A stretch of DNA of 64,000 nucleotides from Campylobacter lari subsp. lari (GCF_013372185.1 NZ_CP053830.1:558001-622000); one strand, 5' to 3'; numbered from the stretch's first letter, positions 10,001 to 18,961 are shown. Notes: a model not told the origin generated them from the letters alone. Translations and numbers: made by a program.

Positions 10001-10807
10001 ATGCAAGTAGTGCAAACTTTAGAATCAGTTAGTGTTAATACTGATGATTTTTTAATGTTTAAATATTTTCAAGATCTTATCCGTAAAAATTTTTCCAAAG
10101 TTATAGGTAATAAAAATAAAACCTTGTCTTTTTTTGTAGAAAATGAAATTCCTCAAAGAAGATATTTTTTAAAACTTGTTAATCACAAATATAAAAAAAA
10201 TACTGGAAATGATATAGATAATCTTGCTTTTGCTCACTATAAAACTTTTAAATTAAATTTAGCTCAAGCAAATACTTTAAAACCTGTTATTTTTGCAAAG
10301 ATTGGTTTTTCGCAAAAAAATATTTTAATCACACTAAGTTCGAATGAAAAATTATTTGCTGTGTATTTAGAGCAGTATTTTAAAGATCACAAAAGCGTGT
10401 ATGATGAAAAAAATTGTATTTTTTCAGTAGAATACAAAGATGATAACACTTTAAATCTTTTAGAAATTTTAGCTAGCGTAAATGAGCATTTAAAATATTG
10501 TGTTGATTTTACGATCAATGAAACCCAACTTTTAGAATTTAGAAATAAAATGAAGAATAAAGCTAGTACTAATTGGAAATTTAATGCCCTAGCAAAGCTT
10601 TTTGAAAATTATTTTCAAACACTAGGATGCAATTCTAGCGATGACTTTGCCACTATTAGACAAAATTATCTTAATTTGGTTAAAATATATCACCCTGATC
10701 GTCATCAAGGTAAAAGCAAGATAGAACAAGCTTATTGTAGGGAAGAATTTGAGAAAATTCAGCTTGCTTATGAGAGTTTAAAATCTTTATATAAAAATAA
10801 TACTTGA
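10001..10807 (+). CDS. DnaJ-domain protein
   Basis: A 268-residue protein whose last 70 residues form a J domain with the HPD tripeptide in KIYHPDRHQGKSKIEQAY, the motif that stimulates Hsp70 ATPase. The first 190 residues are not similar to anything I recognise and lack a membrane segment. A C-terminal J domain is unusual; it suggests a specialised co-chaperone whose N-terminal part picks the client. GAGAGGA precedes the start, and the gene follows bpt by 18 bp. Confidence 0.85.
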   Translation: MQVVQTLESVSVNTDDFLMFKYFQDLIRKNFSKVIGNKNKTLSFFVENEIPQRRYFLKLVNHKYKKNTGNDIDNLAFAHYKTFKLNLAQANTLKPVIFAKIGFSQKNILITLSSNEKLFAVYLEQYFKDHKSVYDEKNCIFSVEYKDDNTLNLLEILASVNEHLKYCVDFTINETQLLEFRNKMKNKASTNWKFNALAKLFENYFQTLGCNSSDDFATIRQNYLNLVKIYHPDRHQGKSKIEQAYCREEFEKIQLAYESLKSLYKNNT

Positions 10808-10877
10808 TGCTAAAATAACATCATTTTAAGTTGCAATTTATTAAAATTAACTTTTTATAAAAATTTAGGGAATAATA

Positions 10878-12041
10878 TTGGTTGCTGATAGAAAGTTATT
10901 TTTTTTAAGTTGCATTCTTATAACTATAGGAATACTTTTTTCATATTCTTTAAGTGCTTTTACTGTTCTTTATTTAGAATATAATGAATTTCACTTTTTT
11001 ATCAGACAGCTTTTTTTCGGGCTTAGTGGTATAGCTATTATTTATTTTGTTTCAAGATTAAATCCTGATAGTAAAATGGCGCACTATTTGATGATAAGCG
11101 TTTTGCTCATCTCTTTTTTATTTATACTTATTTTACCTTTTTTACCCACCTTTCTTGCTACTGCAGCAGGTGGTGCTAAAAGGTGGATTAGGCTTGGTCC
11201 TTTATCTATCTCTCCAGTTGAATTTTTTAAAATAGGTTTGATTTATTTCCTTGCTTGGTCTTATACAAGAAGGATTGATGATAGTAAAAAAGCAATCAAG
11301 CATGAAGTTTTAATTTTAATTCCTTATTTTATTTTAGCTGCTTTTGTTATTGGTTATATTTATATGACACAAAATGATTTAGGGCAAAGCGTTATTTCTT
11401 TTTTCTTGGTTTTCGCTCTAGCTTTTTTTGCAGGAGCTAGTAAAAGACTTTTTGCTTTTGGTGTGGTTATTGTTGGAATGATTGGGGTTTTGGTAATCTT
11501 AAGCAATCAAAGAAGAATACAGCGTATTTCGGCTTGGTGGGGAAATATCCAAGATGCGTTTTTACCTTTCTTTCCTGATTGGCTAGCAAGTGTTTTAAGA
11601 GTAAGTCACAACTCAGAGCCTTATCAAATTTCACATAGTTTAAATGCTATAGCTCATGGTGGATTTTTTGGAGAGGGTTTAGGGCTTGGAACTTTTAAAC
11701 TAGGATTTTTAAGTGAGGTTCATACAGACTTTGTCTTATCGGGGATTACTGAAGAGATAGGACTATTAGGATTAAGTATTATTTGTTTTATATATTTGAT
11801 GGTAATACTGCGAATTTTTAGAATAGCAGGGCGTTGTGAAAATAAAGTTCATTTTTTATTTTGTTCAGGTGTGGCTTTACTTTTATTGTTTTCATTTTTT
11901 ATGAATGCTTTTGGAATTATTTCCTTGACTCCATTAAAAGGCGTAGCTGTACCGCTTTTAAGCTATGGAGGTAGTTCTATGTGGTCAATTTGTTTTGGAA
12001 TAGGTTATGTTTTAATGATTAGTAAAAAGGTAAAAATATAA
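10878..12041 (+). CDS. ftsW: SEDS peptidoglycan polymerase FtsW
   Basis: A 387-residue polytopic membrane protein with about ten helices and SEDS signatures: GAKRWIRLGPLSISPVEFFK near residue 95, QNDLGQS near 165, and the C-terminal GVAVPLLSYGGSS. FtsW polymerises septal glycan strands with its cognate PBP. The start is a TTG at 10878 preceded by TTAGGGA; no ATG gives a full N-terminus. Length and the absence of an adjacent mreB/mrdA favour FtsW over RodA. Confidence 0.9.
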   Translation: MVADRKLFFLSCILITIGILFSYSLSAFTVLYLEYNEFHFFIRQLFFGLSGIAIIYFVSRLNPDSKMAHYLMISVLLISFLFILILPFLPTFLATAAGGAKRWIRLGPLSISPVEFFKIGLIYFLAWSYTRRIDDSKKAIKHEVLILIPYFILAAFVIGYIYMTQNDLGQSVISFFLVFALAFFAGASKRLFAFGVVIVGMIGVLVILSNQRRIQRISAWWGNIQDAFLPFFPDWLASVLRVSHNSEPYQISHSLNAIAHGGFFGEGLGLGTFKLGFLSEVHTDFVLSGITEEIGLLGLSIICFIYLMVILRIFRIAGRCENKVHFLFCSGVALLLLFSFFMNAFGIISLTPLKGVAVPLLSYGGSSMWSICFGIGYVLMISKKVKI

Positions 12042-12099
12042 ATTTGTTAATTAAAATATATAAAAAATAACTTAAATAAAAAATATTTGCTATCAAGTC

Positions 12100-12127
12100 T
12101 TTACAAAAAACTTTTTTCTGCTATAAT
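12100..12127 (+). promoter_or_regulatory. promoter upstream of leader peptide and binding-protein gene
   Basis: TTTACA (12100-12105), 16-bp spacer and TATAAT (12122-12127). The expected transcript starts near 12134 and carries about 100 nt before the binding-protein ATG, enough for the small leader ORF at 12159. Confidence 0.6.
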
Positions 12128-12158
12128 TATGCTATATTTATTATACAAGGAGGCGGAT

Positions 12159-12191
12159 ATGAAGAAATACAGGCGTTTAAACACATTATAA
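12159..12191 (+). CDS. possible 10-residue leader peptide
   Basis: ATG with a near-perfect AAGGAGG ribosome site at 5-base spacing opens the ten-codon ORF MKKYRRLNTL, ending 41 bp before an amino-acid binding lipoprotein gene. Two adjacent Arg codons (AGG, CGT) sit mid-peptide. Position and translation signals fit a regulatory leader, possibly sensing arginine supply. No clear alternative hairpins or T-run are visible, so the mechanism is inference. Confidence 0.45.
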   Translation: MKKYRRLNTL

Positions 12192-12232
12192 TCATTTATC
12201 AATTTTATTTTAATTTTTAACAAAGGAAAGAA

Positions 12233-12991
12233 ATGAAAAAAATATTATATGTTGTTTTAGCGTTATTTGGTATATTGGCTTTAGGTGCTTGCTCAAGCGA
12301 TAAAAATCAAGCTAGTGCTTCTAGTGAAAAAGTTTATAAAGTAGGTATAGCTGCAAATTATCCTCCTTTTGATTTTATTAAAGATGCAAAAATTACCGGA
12401 TTTGATGTTGATTTGCTAGAAGAGATTGCAAAAAGAGAAAATTTAAAACTTGAGTGGGTAAACATGAGTTTTGATGGTTTGATCCCTGCTTTAAAAGCTG
12501 GAAAGATTGATATGATAGCTTCTGCTATGAGTTCAACACCACAAAGACTCACTAGTATGGATTTTAGTGATACTTATTTTAATACTAAAAATTTATACTT
12601 AAAACTAAAAACAGATTCTAGTATTAGTGATAAACAAAGTTTGGAAGGTAAAAAAATAGGTGTTCAGCTTGGAACCATCCAAGAAAGTGCTGCTAAGGCT
12701 ATTCCAAATGCTCAAGTGGTGGCTAGCGAAGAAATGTTAGCTGCAATTTTGGCTTTAAAAGCTGGTAAAGTTGATGCTGTTTTAACAGATAAGGATATTG
12801 GTAAAGGTTATTTAAAAACTAATGAAGAGCTAGAAGCATTTTTAGAAGAAAATGATGGAAGTTCAGGGTTTTGCATAGCTTTTGATAAAGGAAAACAAAT
12901 TGAGCTTGTTCAAAAAATTAATGCAGGTTTAGAAAAAGTTAAAGCCGATGGTACTTACCAAAAAATCGTAGAAAAATACGATTTACAATAA
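12233..12991 (+). CDS. amino-acid ABC transporter substrate-binding lipoprotein
   Basis: A 252-residue family 3 solute-binding protein. The lipoprotein signal ends in LALGAC with Cys20. The mature protein shows the family marks YPPFDF, GFDVDLLEEIAKR, WVNMSFDGLIPALKAGKIDMIASAMS and the C-terminal GLEKVKADGTYQKIVEKY. No permease or ATPase gene is adjacent, but a permease/ATPase pair lacking a binding protein lies at 56499-57981. Basic or polar amino acids are the likely ligands; the residue cannot be named. Confidence 0.88.
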   Translation: MKKILYVVLALFGILALGACSSDKNQASASSEKVYKVGIAANYPPFDFIKDAKITGFDVDLLEEIAKRENLKLEWVNMSFDGLIPALKAGKIDMIASAMSSTPQRLTSMDFSDTYFNTKNLYLKLKTDSSISDKQSLEGKKIGVQLGTIQESAAKAIPNAQVVASEEMLAAILALKAGKVDAVLTDKDIGKGYLKTNEELEAFLEENDGSSGFCIAFDKGKQIELVQKINAGLEKVKADGTYQKIVEKYDLQ

Positions 12992-14257
12992 TCAACTTAA
13001 AGCCTTGATACTTGCTTTCAAGGCTTTAAAAAAATACTCTATATCTTCTTTTGTATGTGTATAATGAAAACCCACTCTTAGCCAACCTGGTTTGAAATTT
13101 AATTTTTGATTATCTTTTAAATTTAGCAAATCATGTCCATAAGGTCCTGCGCAAGCACAACCTGCTCTTGTTTCTATCTTATAAGTTTTGCTTAGTTTAT
13201 AAGCTAAATCAAAAGGAGAAATTCCTTCTATGTTAAAAGCAAAAATAGGTAATCTATGAGTGATATTTTTTGCATATAAGATCATTTTTGGAAAATTTAT
13301 GCATTGTTTTAAAAAATATTCACAAAGCTCTTTTTCTTTTTTTTCTATATTTTTTAAGCCTATTTCATTGCGTACTTTAAAAGCTAAACTTGCTCTAATA
13401 AGTTGAATAATTCCAGGTGTGCCACCTTCTTCTAAATTTTCAACTTCGCATAAGTATTGTTGGGAAGTTCTTGAAACATAGCCTACAGTTCCACCTGCAG
13501 CAAAACTAGGAGTATTACCACATAGATTTTTTTTAATAACAAGTAAACCACAAGATCCTACACCACCAAGTAATTTATGAGAACTAATAAATACTGCATC
13601 ATAAAATTTAGGATCCAAGTTAGCATAAGGAGCTAAGGTGGAAACATCAAAGGCAACTATGCCATTATATTGTTTGATCAGAGTGTAGATTTTTTTATAA
13701 TCACTTAAAATTCCTGTGACATTTGAAGCTGCGTTAAAACTTGCGATGATTTGTCTATTTTTAGATTTTTTTAATAATTTTTCCAAAAAAGCATAATCTA
13801 ACTCGCCTTTTTTATCTAAGGGTATGCGAACGCATTCACACAAAGCTTCTCTAAATGAAAGCTCGTTAGAGTGGTGTTCATAGGGTCCTACTATAACTAA
13901 AGGCAAGGTGTTTTTATCTGTATTTTTAAAGTATTTTTCTTTAATAAGCGGGGGTATATATAAACCTAAAAGCTCTTGAAATTTTTTAATAGCAGCTGAA
14001 GATCCACTCCCACAAGCTATAAGAGCAAAACTATCATCTAAATCAAGATATTCTTTTAAATTTTTTCTTGCATCTTCGTAATATTTTTGTGTCAAAAAAG
14101 AATTTATAGAGCTATCTGAGTGAGTGTTAGCATAAGTTTTTAAAATTTTATTAATTTCTTTTTCCACGCTTTTTAAGGCTAAAGCACTAGCTGTAAAGTC
14201 AAAATAATATATGCCTTTTTTTAAAATAATATCTTGTTTTAATGTTTCAATATTCAA
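12992..14257 (-). CDS. class V aminotransferase / cysteine desulfurase-like protein
   Basis: A PLP enzyme of the NifS/SufS/Csd superfamily, about 421 residues. The PLP lysine is in FISSHKLLGGVGSCG and a reactive-cysteine candidate is in RAGCACAGPYGHD. The frame is open to 14296, but a TTG at 14255-14257 has GGGGGA five bases upstream and begins NIETLKQD, a better start. In C. jejuni an equivalent gene sits next to flgS. It is not the main IscS by context, so sulfur donation is uncertain. An 11-bp inverted repeat (12997-13029) at its 3' end may terminate the facing gene. Confidence 0.8.
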   Translation of the reverse strand: MNIETLKQDIILKKGIYYFDFTASALALKSVEKEINKILKTYANTHSDSSINSFLTQKYYEDARKNLKEYLDLDDSFALIACGSGSSAAIKKFQELLGLYIPPLIKEKYFKNTDKNTLPLVIVGPYEHHSNELSFREALCECVRIPLDKKGELDYAFLEKLLKKSKNRQIIASFNAASNVTGILSDYKKIYTLIKQYNGIVAFDVSTLAPYANLDPKFYDAVFISSHKLLGGVGSCGLLVIKKNLCGNTPSFAAGGTVGYVSRTSQQYLCEVENLEEGGTPGIIQLIRASLAFKVRNEIGLKNIEKKEKELCEYFLKQCINFPKMILYAKNITHRLPIFAFNIEGISPFDLAYKLSKTYKIETRAGCACAGPYGHDLLNLKDNQKLNFKPGWLRVGFHYTHTKEDIEYFFKALKASIKALS

Positions 14258-14314
14258 AAAAATCCCCCAAAAATTTGTTAAAATTATATCATACAAAATA
14301 TTTAAAATAAGGAT

Positions 14315-15166
14315 GTGGTTATAAATTTTAGTGATTTTTCAAAACGCTGTGAAGCTTTGGAGCTTAAAAATATTTTTGATTTTTATAGTATTTTTGATGA
14401 ATTTGAATTTGATTTGAAATTAAGTTTATATGATAATATTTTAAATGTTTTTGTTTTAAAAGCTTTTGATATTTTATCTTATTTAAATTTAGATGATAAT
14501 GCTTTGAAGGCTTTGAGTGTTCTAAGTAAAAATGATAGAAAACGCTATTCTATTAATAAATCCATTCCGCATTTTCAAGCTCTAGGACTTGTTAATAAAC
14601 TTTTAGAAAAAAATATTTTGATTTTGGAAAAAAGTCAAGAAAAACCTATTGTAAAAAATAAAAGACAAAAGATTAAAAAAGAATTACGCTCATATAACAT
14701 TCAAGATAAGGTTGTTTTTAAAAATCAAGGATTGAGATTTTTCTTTTATTTTATATATCCTAATTTAAACTTAATTGAGATGAAAAGATATAACGAGCTA
14801 ATGGAAATAATCCAAGAAAATTTAGAAAAATATCAAAGCTTTACTTTTGAGCTTTTGTGCAAGGAATTTTTAGCTAAAAAGCTTAAGGTAGAGCAGGTGT
14901 ATAGTTTTTGGAATTATTATTGTGAGATAGATCTTTATTATAAAAAAGAAAATTTTTGTGTTTTAGGTGAGGCTAAATTTAAAGATAGAAAAATTTGCAA
15001 AAATGTCTTAAATATTTTAAAAAATAAAGCAAAAATACTAAATTTAAAACCAAATTTATATGTGCTTTTTTCTAAAAATGGTTTTAGTAAAGAACTTGTT
15101 GAAAACAAAGAGTATAATGTGCTTTTATATACCTTAGATGATTTTGATTTTTTAATTAAAGGGTGA
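14315..15166 (+). CDS. uncharacterised protein with PD-(D/E)XK-like C-terminal domain
   Basis: A 283-residue soluble protein upstream of flgS. The last 120 residues show EIDLYY followed by VLGEAKFKDRK, the spacing of a PD-(D/E)XK nuclease core (D then ExK), similar to the DUF234 tail of archaeal-type ATPases. The N-terminal part contains a probable winged-helix region but no ATPase. The start is a GTG at 14315 just after AAGGAT, an unusually short spacing. Function is unknown; the nuclease link is by motif only. Confidence 0.7.
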   Translation: MVINFSDFSKRCEALELKNIFDFYSIFDEFEFDLKLSLYDNILNVFVLKAFDILSYLNLDDNALKALSVLSKNDRKRYSINKSIPHFQALGLVNKLLEKNILILEKSQEKPIVKNKRQKIKKELRSYNIQDKVVFKNQGLRFFFYFIYPNLNLIEMKRYNELMEIIQENLEKYQSFTFELLCKEFLAKKLKVEQVYSFWNYYCEIDLYYKKENFCVLGEAKFKDRKICKNVLNILKNKAKILNLKPNLYVLFSKNGFSKELVENKEYNVLLYTLDDFDFLIKG

Positions 15167-15168
15167 AA

Positions 15169-16185
15169 ATGGATGAAAAAATTTTAAAAAGTTTAGACTC
15201 TAGTGAAAAGGAAGATTTTCAAAAAGGATTAAAATTTTTAATAGAGCAAACCTTTGTAGTGGAAAATGCTTATAATCAACTCAATGAAAACTACACAGCT
15301 TTGATGCAAACAATGAATGAAATTATTGAAGTTTTACCAATGGCTTTGTGGGTTTTAGATACTAATAAAAAAATCACACTTCAAAATAATTTAGCCAATC
15401 AACAACCAAAACTTTTAGAAAAAATTGATCTTGAAAAATCTCACTATGAGCTTGAATTTGATCATAAGTTTTATCTTATAAAAGTTACATCTCATGCTGA
15501 TAAACTTATAGTAAGTGCAACTGATATTAGCGATGAAAAAAGAAATGAAAGGCTTGCTAGTATGGGTACGGTAGCAGCACACCTAGCACATGAAATACGC
15601 AATCCTATTGGTTCTATTTCTTTATTGAGTTCAACTTTATTTGAAAGAAGTGAGTTAAAAAATAAACATATAGTTTTAGAAATTCAAAAGGCTATTTCTA
15701 GGGTGGAGCGCATAGTAAATTCTACTTTGCTTTTTACAAAAGGGGTGCATGTTAATTTAAATGAGTTTGATTTAAAAGAATTACAAGATGAATGTGAACA
15801 AGCTATTGGGGCTTATAATTATCTAGCTAATATTGATTTCACATTTGAATTTTTAGATTTAAAAATCAATGCAGATAAATCTTTACTTGCTTTAGTCTTG
15901 CAAAATTTACTTTATAATGCCATAGATGCTATTGAAGAAAGTGAAAATGATGATGGTTGTATAAAAGTTAAATGTGAACAAAAGGAAGATAGAGTTTTTA
16001 TTAAAGTTTATGATAATGGAGTAAGTATCAAAGATAAAAAAATGGTTTTTGAGGCTTTTAAAACAACCAAGTTAAAAGGCAATGGTTTAGGGCTTTCTTT
16101 ATCAAAACAAATTATTGATGCGCATAATGGAGTTTTAGGTTTTGATGAAAATCCAAAATGTTTTTTTATAGAGCTTAAAATTTAA
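15169..16185 (+). CDS. flgS: flagellar sensor histidine kinase
   Basis: A 338-residue cytoplasmic kinase of the FlgS/FlgR system, which reads flagellar export assembly and activates sigma-54 genes. A PAS-like N-terminal region is followed by the H-box HLAHEIRNPIGSI, the N-box LLYNAIDAIEE and GNGLGLSLSK of the ATPase domain; no membrane segment is present. An in-frame GTG lies at 15163, but the ATG at 15169 has AAAGGG at proper spacing and starts MDEKILKSL like C. jejuni FlgS. FlgR is not in the window. Confidence 0.93.
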   Translation: MDEKILKSLDSSEKEDFQKGLKFLIEQTFVVENAYNQLNENYTALMQTMNEIIEVLPMALWVLDTNKKITLQNNLANQQPKLLEKIDLEKSHYELEFDHKFYLIKVTSHADKLIVSATDISDEKRNERLASMGTVAAHLAHEIRNPIGSISLLSSTLFERSELKNKHIVLEIQKAISRVERIVNSTLLFTKGVHVNLNEFDLKELQDECEQAIGAYNYLANIDFTFEFLDLKINADKSLLALVLQNLLYNAIDAIEESENDDGCIKVKCEQKEDRVFIKVYDNGVSIKDKKMVFEAFKTTKLKGNGLGLSLSKQIIDAHNGVLGFDENPKCFFIELKI

Positions 16186-16227
16186 GCTCTATAAAATAAA
16201 TTTTTTCTTAAAATAATAAAAATATTT

Positions 16228-16304
16228 GTCCTCATAGCTCAGCTGGATAGAGCGCAGAATTCCTAATTCTGAGGCCGCAAGTTCAAACCTTGCTGGGGAC
16301 ACCA
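16228..16304 (+). tRNA. tRNA-Arg(CCT), prophage integration target
   Basis: Cloverleaf with acceptor GTCCTCA / TGGGGAC, anticodon arm CAGAA-TTCCTAA-TTCTG (anticodon CCT, reads AGG), T-loop GTTCAAACC, discriminator A and encoded CCA. Its 3' 25 bases lie inside the left attachment repeat, so the gene stays intact after integration. Confidence 0.96.
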
Positions 16305-16306
16305 TT
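16280..16306 (+). repeat. attL core (27-bp direct repeat)
   Basis: These 27 bases, the T-arm and acceptor end of tRNA-Arg(CCT) plus two bases, recur exactly at 55996-56022. The bases just outside differ. The pair brackets a complete phage gene set, with the integrase gene starting 180 bp inside. Confidence 0.93.
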
Positions 16307-16406
16307 ATTATTTAAATATATTTCTTACATTTCTTTAAACATCTATTTTTAGGTATTTGTAGTATTTTATTTATTTCTTTTGTTTCATTTATTTGATATA
16401 ATTTCA

Positions 16407-16422
16407 ATACCCATTTTATACC
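16407..16422 (+). repeat. left arm-type integrase site candidate
   Basis: ATACCCATTTTATACC, found again in the same orientation at 55927-55942 near the other prophage end. Inverted relatives (TTGGGTATA and TGGGTATAAAA) follow at about 16444-16476, just before the integrase ATG. Shared motifs near both ends are typical arm sites bound by the N-terminal domain of tyrosine recombinases; they may also let integrase regulate itself. Confidence 0.65.
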
Positions 16423-16486
16423 CAGCGTTATTTTTTATAGGTATTGGGTATATTTTTGGTATTTTTTGGGTATAAAAAGGCGAAAA

Positions 16487-17698
16487 ATGGCACTCTCTCA
16501 AAGTGATATAGAAGCATTAGAAATAAAGGAAAAACAATACTTAGTTCCGCTCGGTGAGCCAAAAGAGCTTTATTTAAAAATTCATCCTACAGGTAGAAAA
16601 GTTTTTCAACTTAGAGAACAAAAATTAAAAAAATATATAACCATAGGAGAGTTTAGAAAAGGATTGTTAAGTCTTGCAGAAGCTAGAAAGGAAGCGATTA
16701 AGATTTTGCAACAATTAAGAAGCGGGGATTTTATTGATAATAAGAATAAAAAATTTACATTAAATATGGCAAATGATCACTATATGGAAACTATAGGAAA
16801 AAAACTTTCATATTTTACTATAAAAAAGGAGCAGGGGACTTTTGTAAAATACATACAGCCTATGCTAGGAGGAAAGCCTATTAATTTGCTAGAAAAGAAA
16901 GACTTTCTTCCTATTTATGATCATATGAATTCAAAAAATATTTATTCAACTTTAAATAAAAGTATTGCTTTTATTTGCAGAATTTTAGAACTTGCAAGAC
17001 AAAGAGGAGAATTAAAAACTAGCATTATTACAGATTTGAAGGATTTACAAAAGTACTATAGATTAATCAATGATGATTGCAATGTGAAGCATTTTAAAGC
17101 TTTAGTAGAAGAAAAAGAAGTTAAGTTTATGCTCGAATGTATGAAAGAATACAGACAAAGAGCTAGGGTTAATGTGAATATTATAAATGCAATTTATTTT
17201 ACGCTTTTGACAGCGCAAAGAAGTAAAAACATACGATTTGCTAAATGGAGTGAGATAGATTTTGATAATAATCTTTGGGTTATACAAGCTGAAGATATGA
17301 AGGTAAAAAGCAATGGTGAAAATATTATCCCATTGAATGAATATGCATTAAAAATATTACAAATGCAAAAGATGTTTAATGTAAACAAAGAATATGTGTT
17401 TTTTAATTTTGATAAATGCATTAGCGATAACTTTGCAAGCAAGTTTTTCAAAATGTATGATTTGAAACATACAATACATGGATTTAGAAGTACTTTTAGG
17501 AGTATATGTACAGAAAAAAGCAACGAGCTTATAAAACTTGGCATAGGCAAAGATATCGCTGAGATGATATTGCACCATGTAAATGGAAGTGAAGTTGAAA
17601 GAGCTTATAATAGAAGTAAGGCCATTGATTTAAGAAAACAGCTTATGAATTGGTATGGCGAATACTTAAATTCTTTGTGTCCATTTGATTTTAAATGA
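16487..17698 (+). CDS. int: tyrosine recombinase / prophage integrase (P4-type)
   Basis: A 403-residue site-specific recombinase. The N-terminal DUF4102-like arm-binding domain (about 1-85) is followed by a core-binding region and a catalytic domain. The catalytic domain shows the first Arg in LTAQRSKNIRFAKW, the HGFR box (HxxR) near residue 335, a His in ILHHVNG and the tyrosine nucleophile in ERAYNR. The frame opens at 16466, but the ATG at 16487 has AAGGCG upstream. It reads away from the target tRNA and converges on the Xis-like gene with 8 bp overlap. Confidence 0.93.
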   Translation: MALSQSDIEALEIKEKQYLVPLGEPKELYLKIHPTGRKVFQLREQKLKKYITIGEFRKGLLSLAEARKEAIKILQQLRSGDFIDNKNKKFTLNMANDHYMETIGKKLSYFTIKKEQGTFVKYIQPMLGGKPINLLEKKDFLPIYDHMNSKNIYSTLNKSIAFICRILELARQRGELKTSIITDLKDLQKYYRLINDDCNVKHFKALVEEKEVKFMLECMKEYRQRARVNVNIINAIYFTLLTAQRSKNIRFAKWSEIDFDNNLWVIQAEDMKVKSNGENIIPLNEYALKILQMQKMFNVNKEYVFFNFDKCISDNFASKFFKMYDLKHTIHGFRSTFRSICTEKSNELIKLGIGKDIAEMILHHVNGSEVERAYNRSKAIDLRKQLMNWYGEYLNSLCPFDFK

Positions 17699-17870
17699 TA
17701 ACTTTTTTAGATTTAAACCAATGATCTAGTTCTGTTTTTTTGTACCTGATTGTTTTAACATCAATCTTGTAGTGTGGCATGCCATTGCTTCTTGCTCTAA
17801 ATTGTTGTAAAGGGTTTAATCCATACATTTGCTCTACTTGCTTTGGTGTTAAAAATTCTATATTTGACAT
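17691..17870 (-). CDS. small excisionase/AlpA-like DNA-binding protein
   Basis: A 59-residue ORF with AAAGGA six bases before its ATG. It begins FLTPKQVEQMYGL and continues with a basic wing and KKTELDHWFKSKK. This pattern (helix, 'pxqvaxxygl', then basic wing and 'l..W') matches MerR/AlpA/Xis-type winged-helix proteins. Position next to the integrase, on the opposite strand and overlapping its end by 8 bp, fits an excision factor and likely mutual control by convergent transcription. Confidence 0.75.
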   Translation of the reverse strand: MSNIEFLTPKQVEQMYGLNPLQQFRARSNGMPHYKIDVKTIRYKKTELDHWFKSKKVII

Positions 17871-17880
17871 GGAGTTTCCT

Positions 17881-18540
17881 TTAAATATTGTATTTTATAT
17901 TGATGATTTTAAACAAAATGTCTTTGTATGCATTCCATACTTGCGTATAATCTTCACGACCATCGTTTAATTCTTCATTTTTTACATTTTTCCACCATGA
18001 TATGCTTTCTTGTTTACAACCTATGGCTATATCTTGAGAATTAAAGGATATGGAAAATTTTTCTACTTGTAATGAGCATATGTTTTCCATATCTCCTATG
18101 GTATTTGAAATTAAAGTATTTTTAAAAAATGGATTTGTAATTCTTGTTTTTAAGAAATTGTTTTCTCTTAAATCAGCCCCGCTAAAATCACAATCTATAA
18201 ATCTAGCAGAATTTGAAAAAATGTTTTGTAGCGAGCAATTTTTAAAATTAGTTTCATTTGCAATTACATCTTGCATATAAGCGTTTTTTAAAACAGCATT
18301 TGTAAAAACAGCATTTGATATAATGCTTGATTCAAAATCGCAATATTGTAAAATGGCATTAGTGAAATCAGCCCCGATTAGATCTAAACTATTAAAATCT
18401 ATGCCTGCTAAATTTTGCTCTTTAAAATTAGCATTTTTTAAAGATATTTTTTGCTTTCTGCAAAAATCAAGTAATTCACTCAAACTAAATTCAGTTTTTT
18501 CTATAATAATATTTCCATTTTTGTCATAAATTGTAGCCAT
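17881..18540 (-). CDS. pentapeptide-repeat protein
   Basis: A 219-residue protein when started at the ATG 18538-18540 (AGAGGAAATAAA upstream); the frame is open further without a better start. Residues about 40-150 carry repeated A(N/D)(F/L)xx five-residue units (LKNANFKEQNLAGIDF, LIGADFTNA, FSGADLRENNF), which fold as a right-handed beta-helix. Some relatives mimic DNA and protect gyrase, but most are uncharacterised. It lies in the leftward early block. Confidence 0.8.
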   Translation of the reverse strand: MATIYDKNGNIIIEKTEFSLSELLDFCRKQKISLKNANFKEQNLAGIDFNSLDLIGADFTNAILQYCDFESSIISNAVFTNAVLKNAYMQDVIANETNFKNCSLQNIFSNSARFIDCDFSGADLRENNFLKTRITNPFFKNTLISNTIGDMENICSLQVEKFSISFNSQDIAIGCKQESISWWKNVKNEELNDGREDYTQVWNAYKDILFKIINIKYNI

Positions 18541-18583
18541 TTTATTTCCTCTTGTTTTAGAATTAATATTGTTTTTTGTGGGT

Positions 18584-18961
18584 TTAGATGTGGTTTTCGT
18601 GGATATTACCGATGATTTCAATGGTATATGCTTCATCTTCAACTAAATAAATTAAAGAACCCATATAGTCTCCATTTTTTCCCTCAAGATAAAAAGTTCC
18701 TTCTTTATGAATGCTAATTTTTGCTATAAAGCAATCATATGGACTTTTCATTCTAACAATATCATTCTCATATACTTTCTTACCATTCCTATCTATGATT
18801 CTAGTCCATAGCTCTATTTCTACATCTTTACCAATAAATTCTGATAACATATTCTTAGCGTGTTCTCCAAGTGTATATTTTGATTGACACTTACAATCTT
18901 TATTACCACAATCTTTATGATTTTCATCCCAAATCCTAAAATCAAAATCTTTTAATTTCAT
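18584..18961 (-). CDS. YopX-family phage protein (copy 1)
   Basis: A 125-residue protein beginning MKLKDFDFRIWDE and ending EIIGNIHENHI, with a central DRNGKKVYENDIVR. This is the hallmark of the YopX family (PF09643), common in phages and of unknown function. A second, diverged copy lies at 19579-20073. AAGGAG precedes the start; the gene overlaps its upstream neighbour by 4 bp. Confidence 0.85.
   Translation of the reverse strand: MKLKDFDFRIWDENHKDCGNKDCKCQSKYTLGEHAKNMLSEFIGKDVEIELWTRIIDRNGKKVYENDIVRMKSPYDCFIAKISIHKEGTFYLEGKNGDYMGSLIYLVEDEAYTIEIIGNIHENHI

Noticed and set aside
17102-17578. Three minus-strand frames within the integrase gene
   Set aside because: Shadows of a clear tyrosine recombinase frame; no translation signals.
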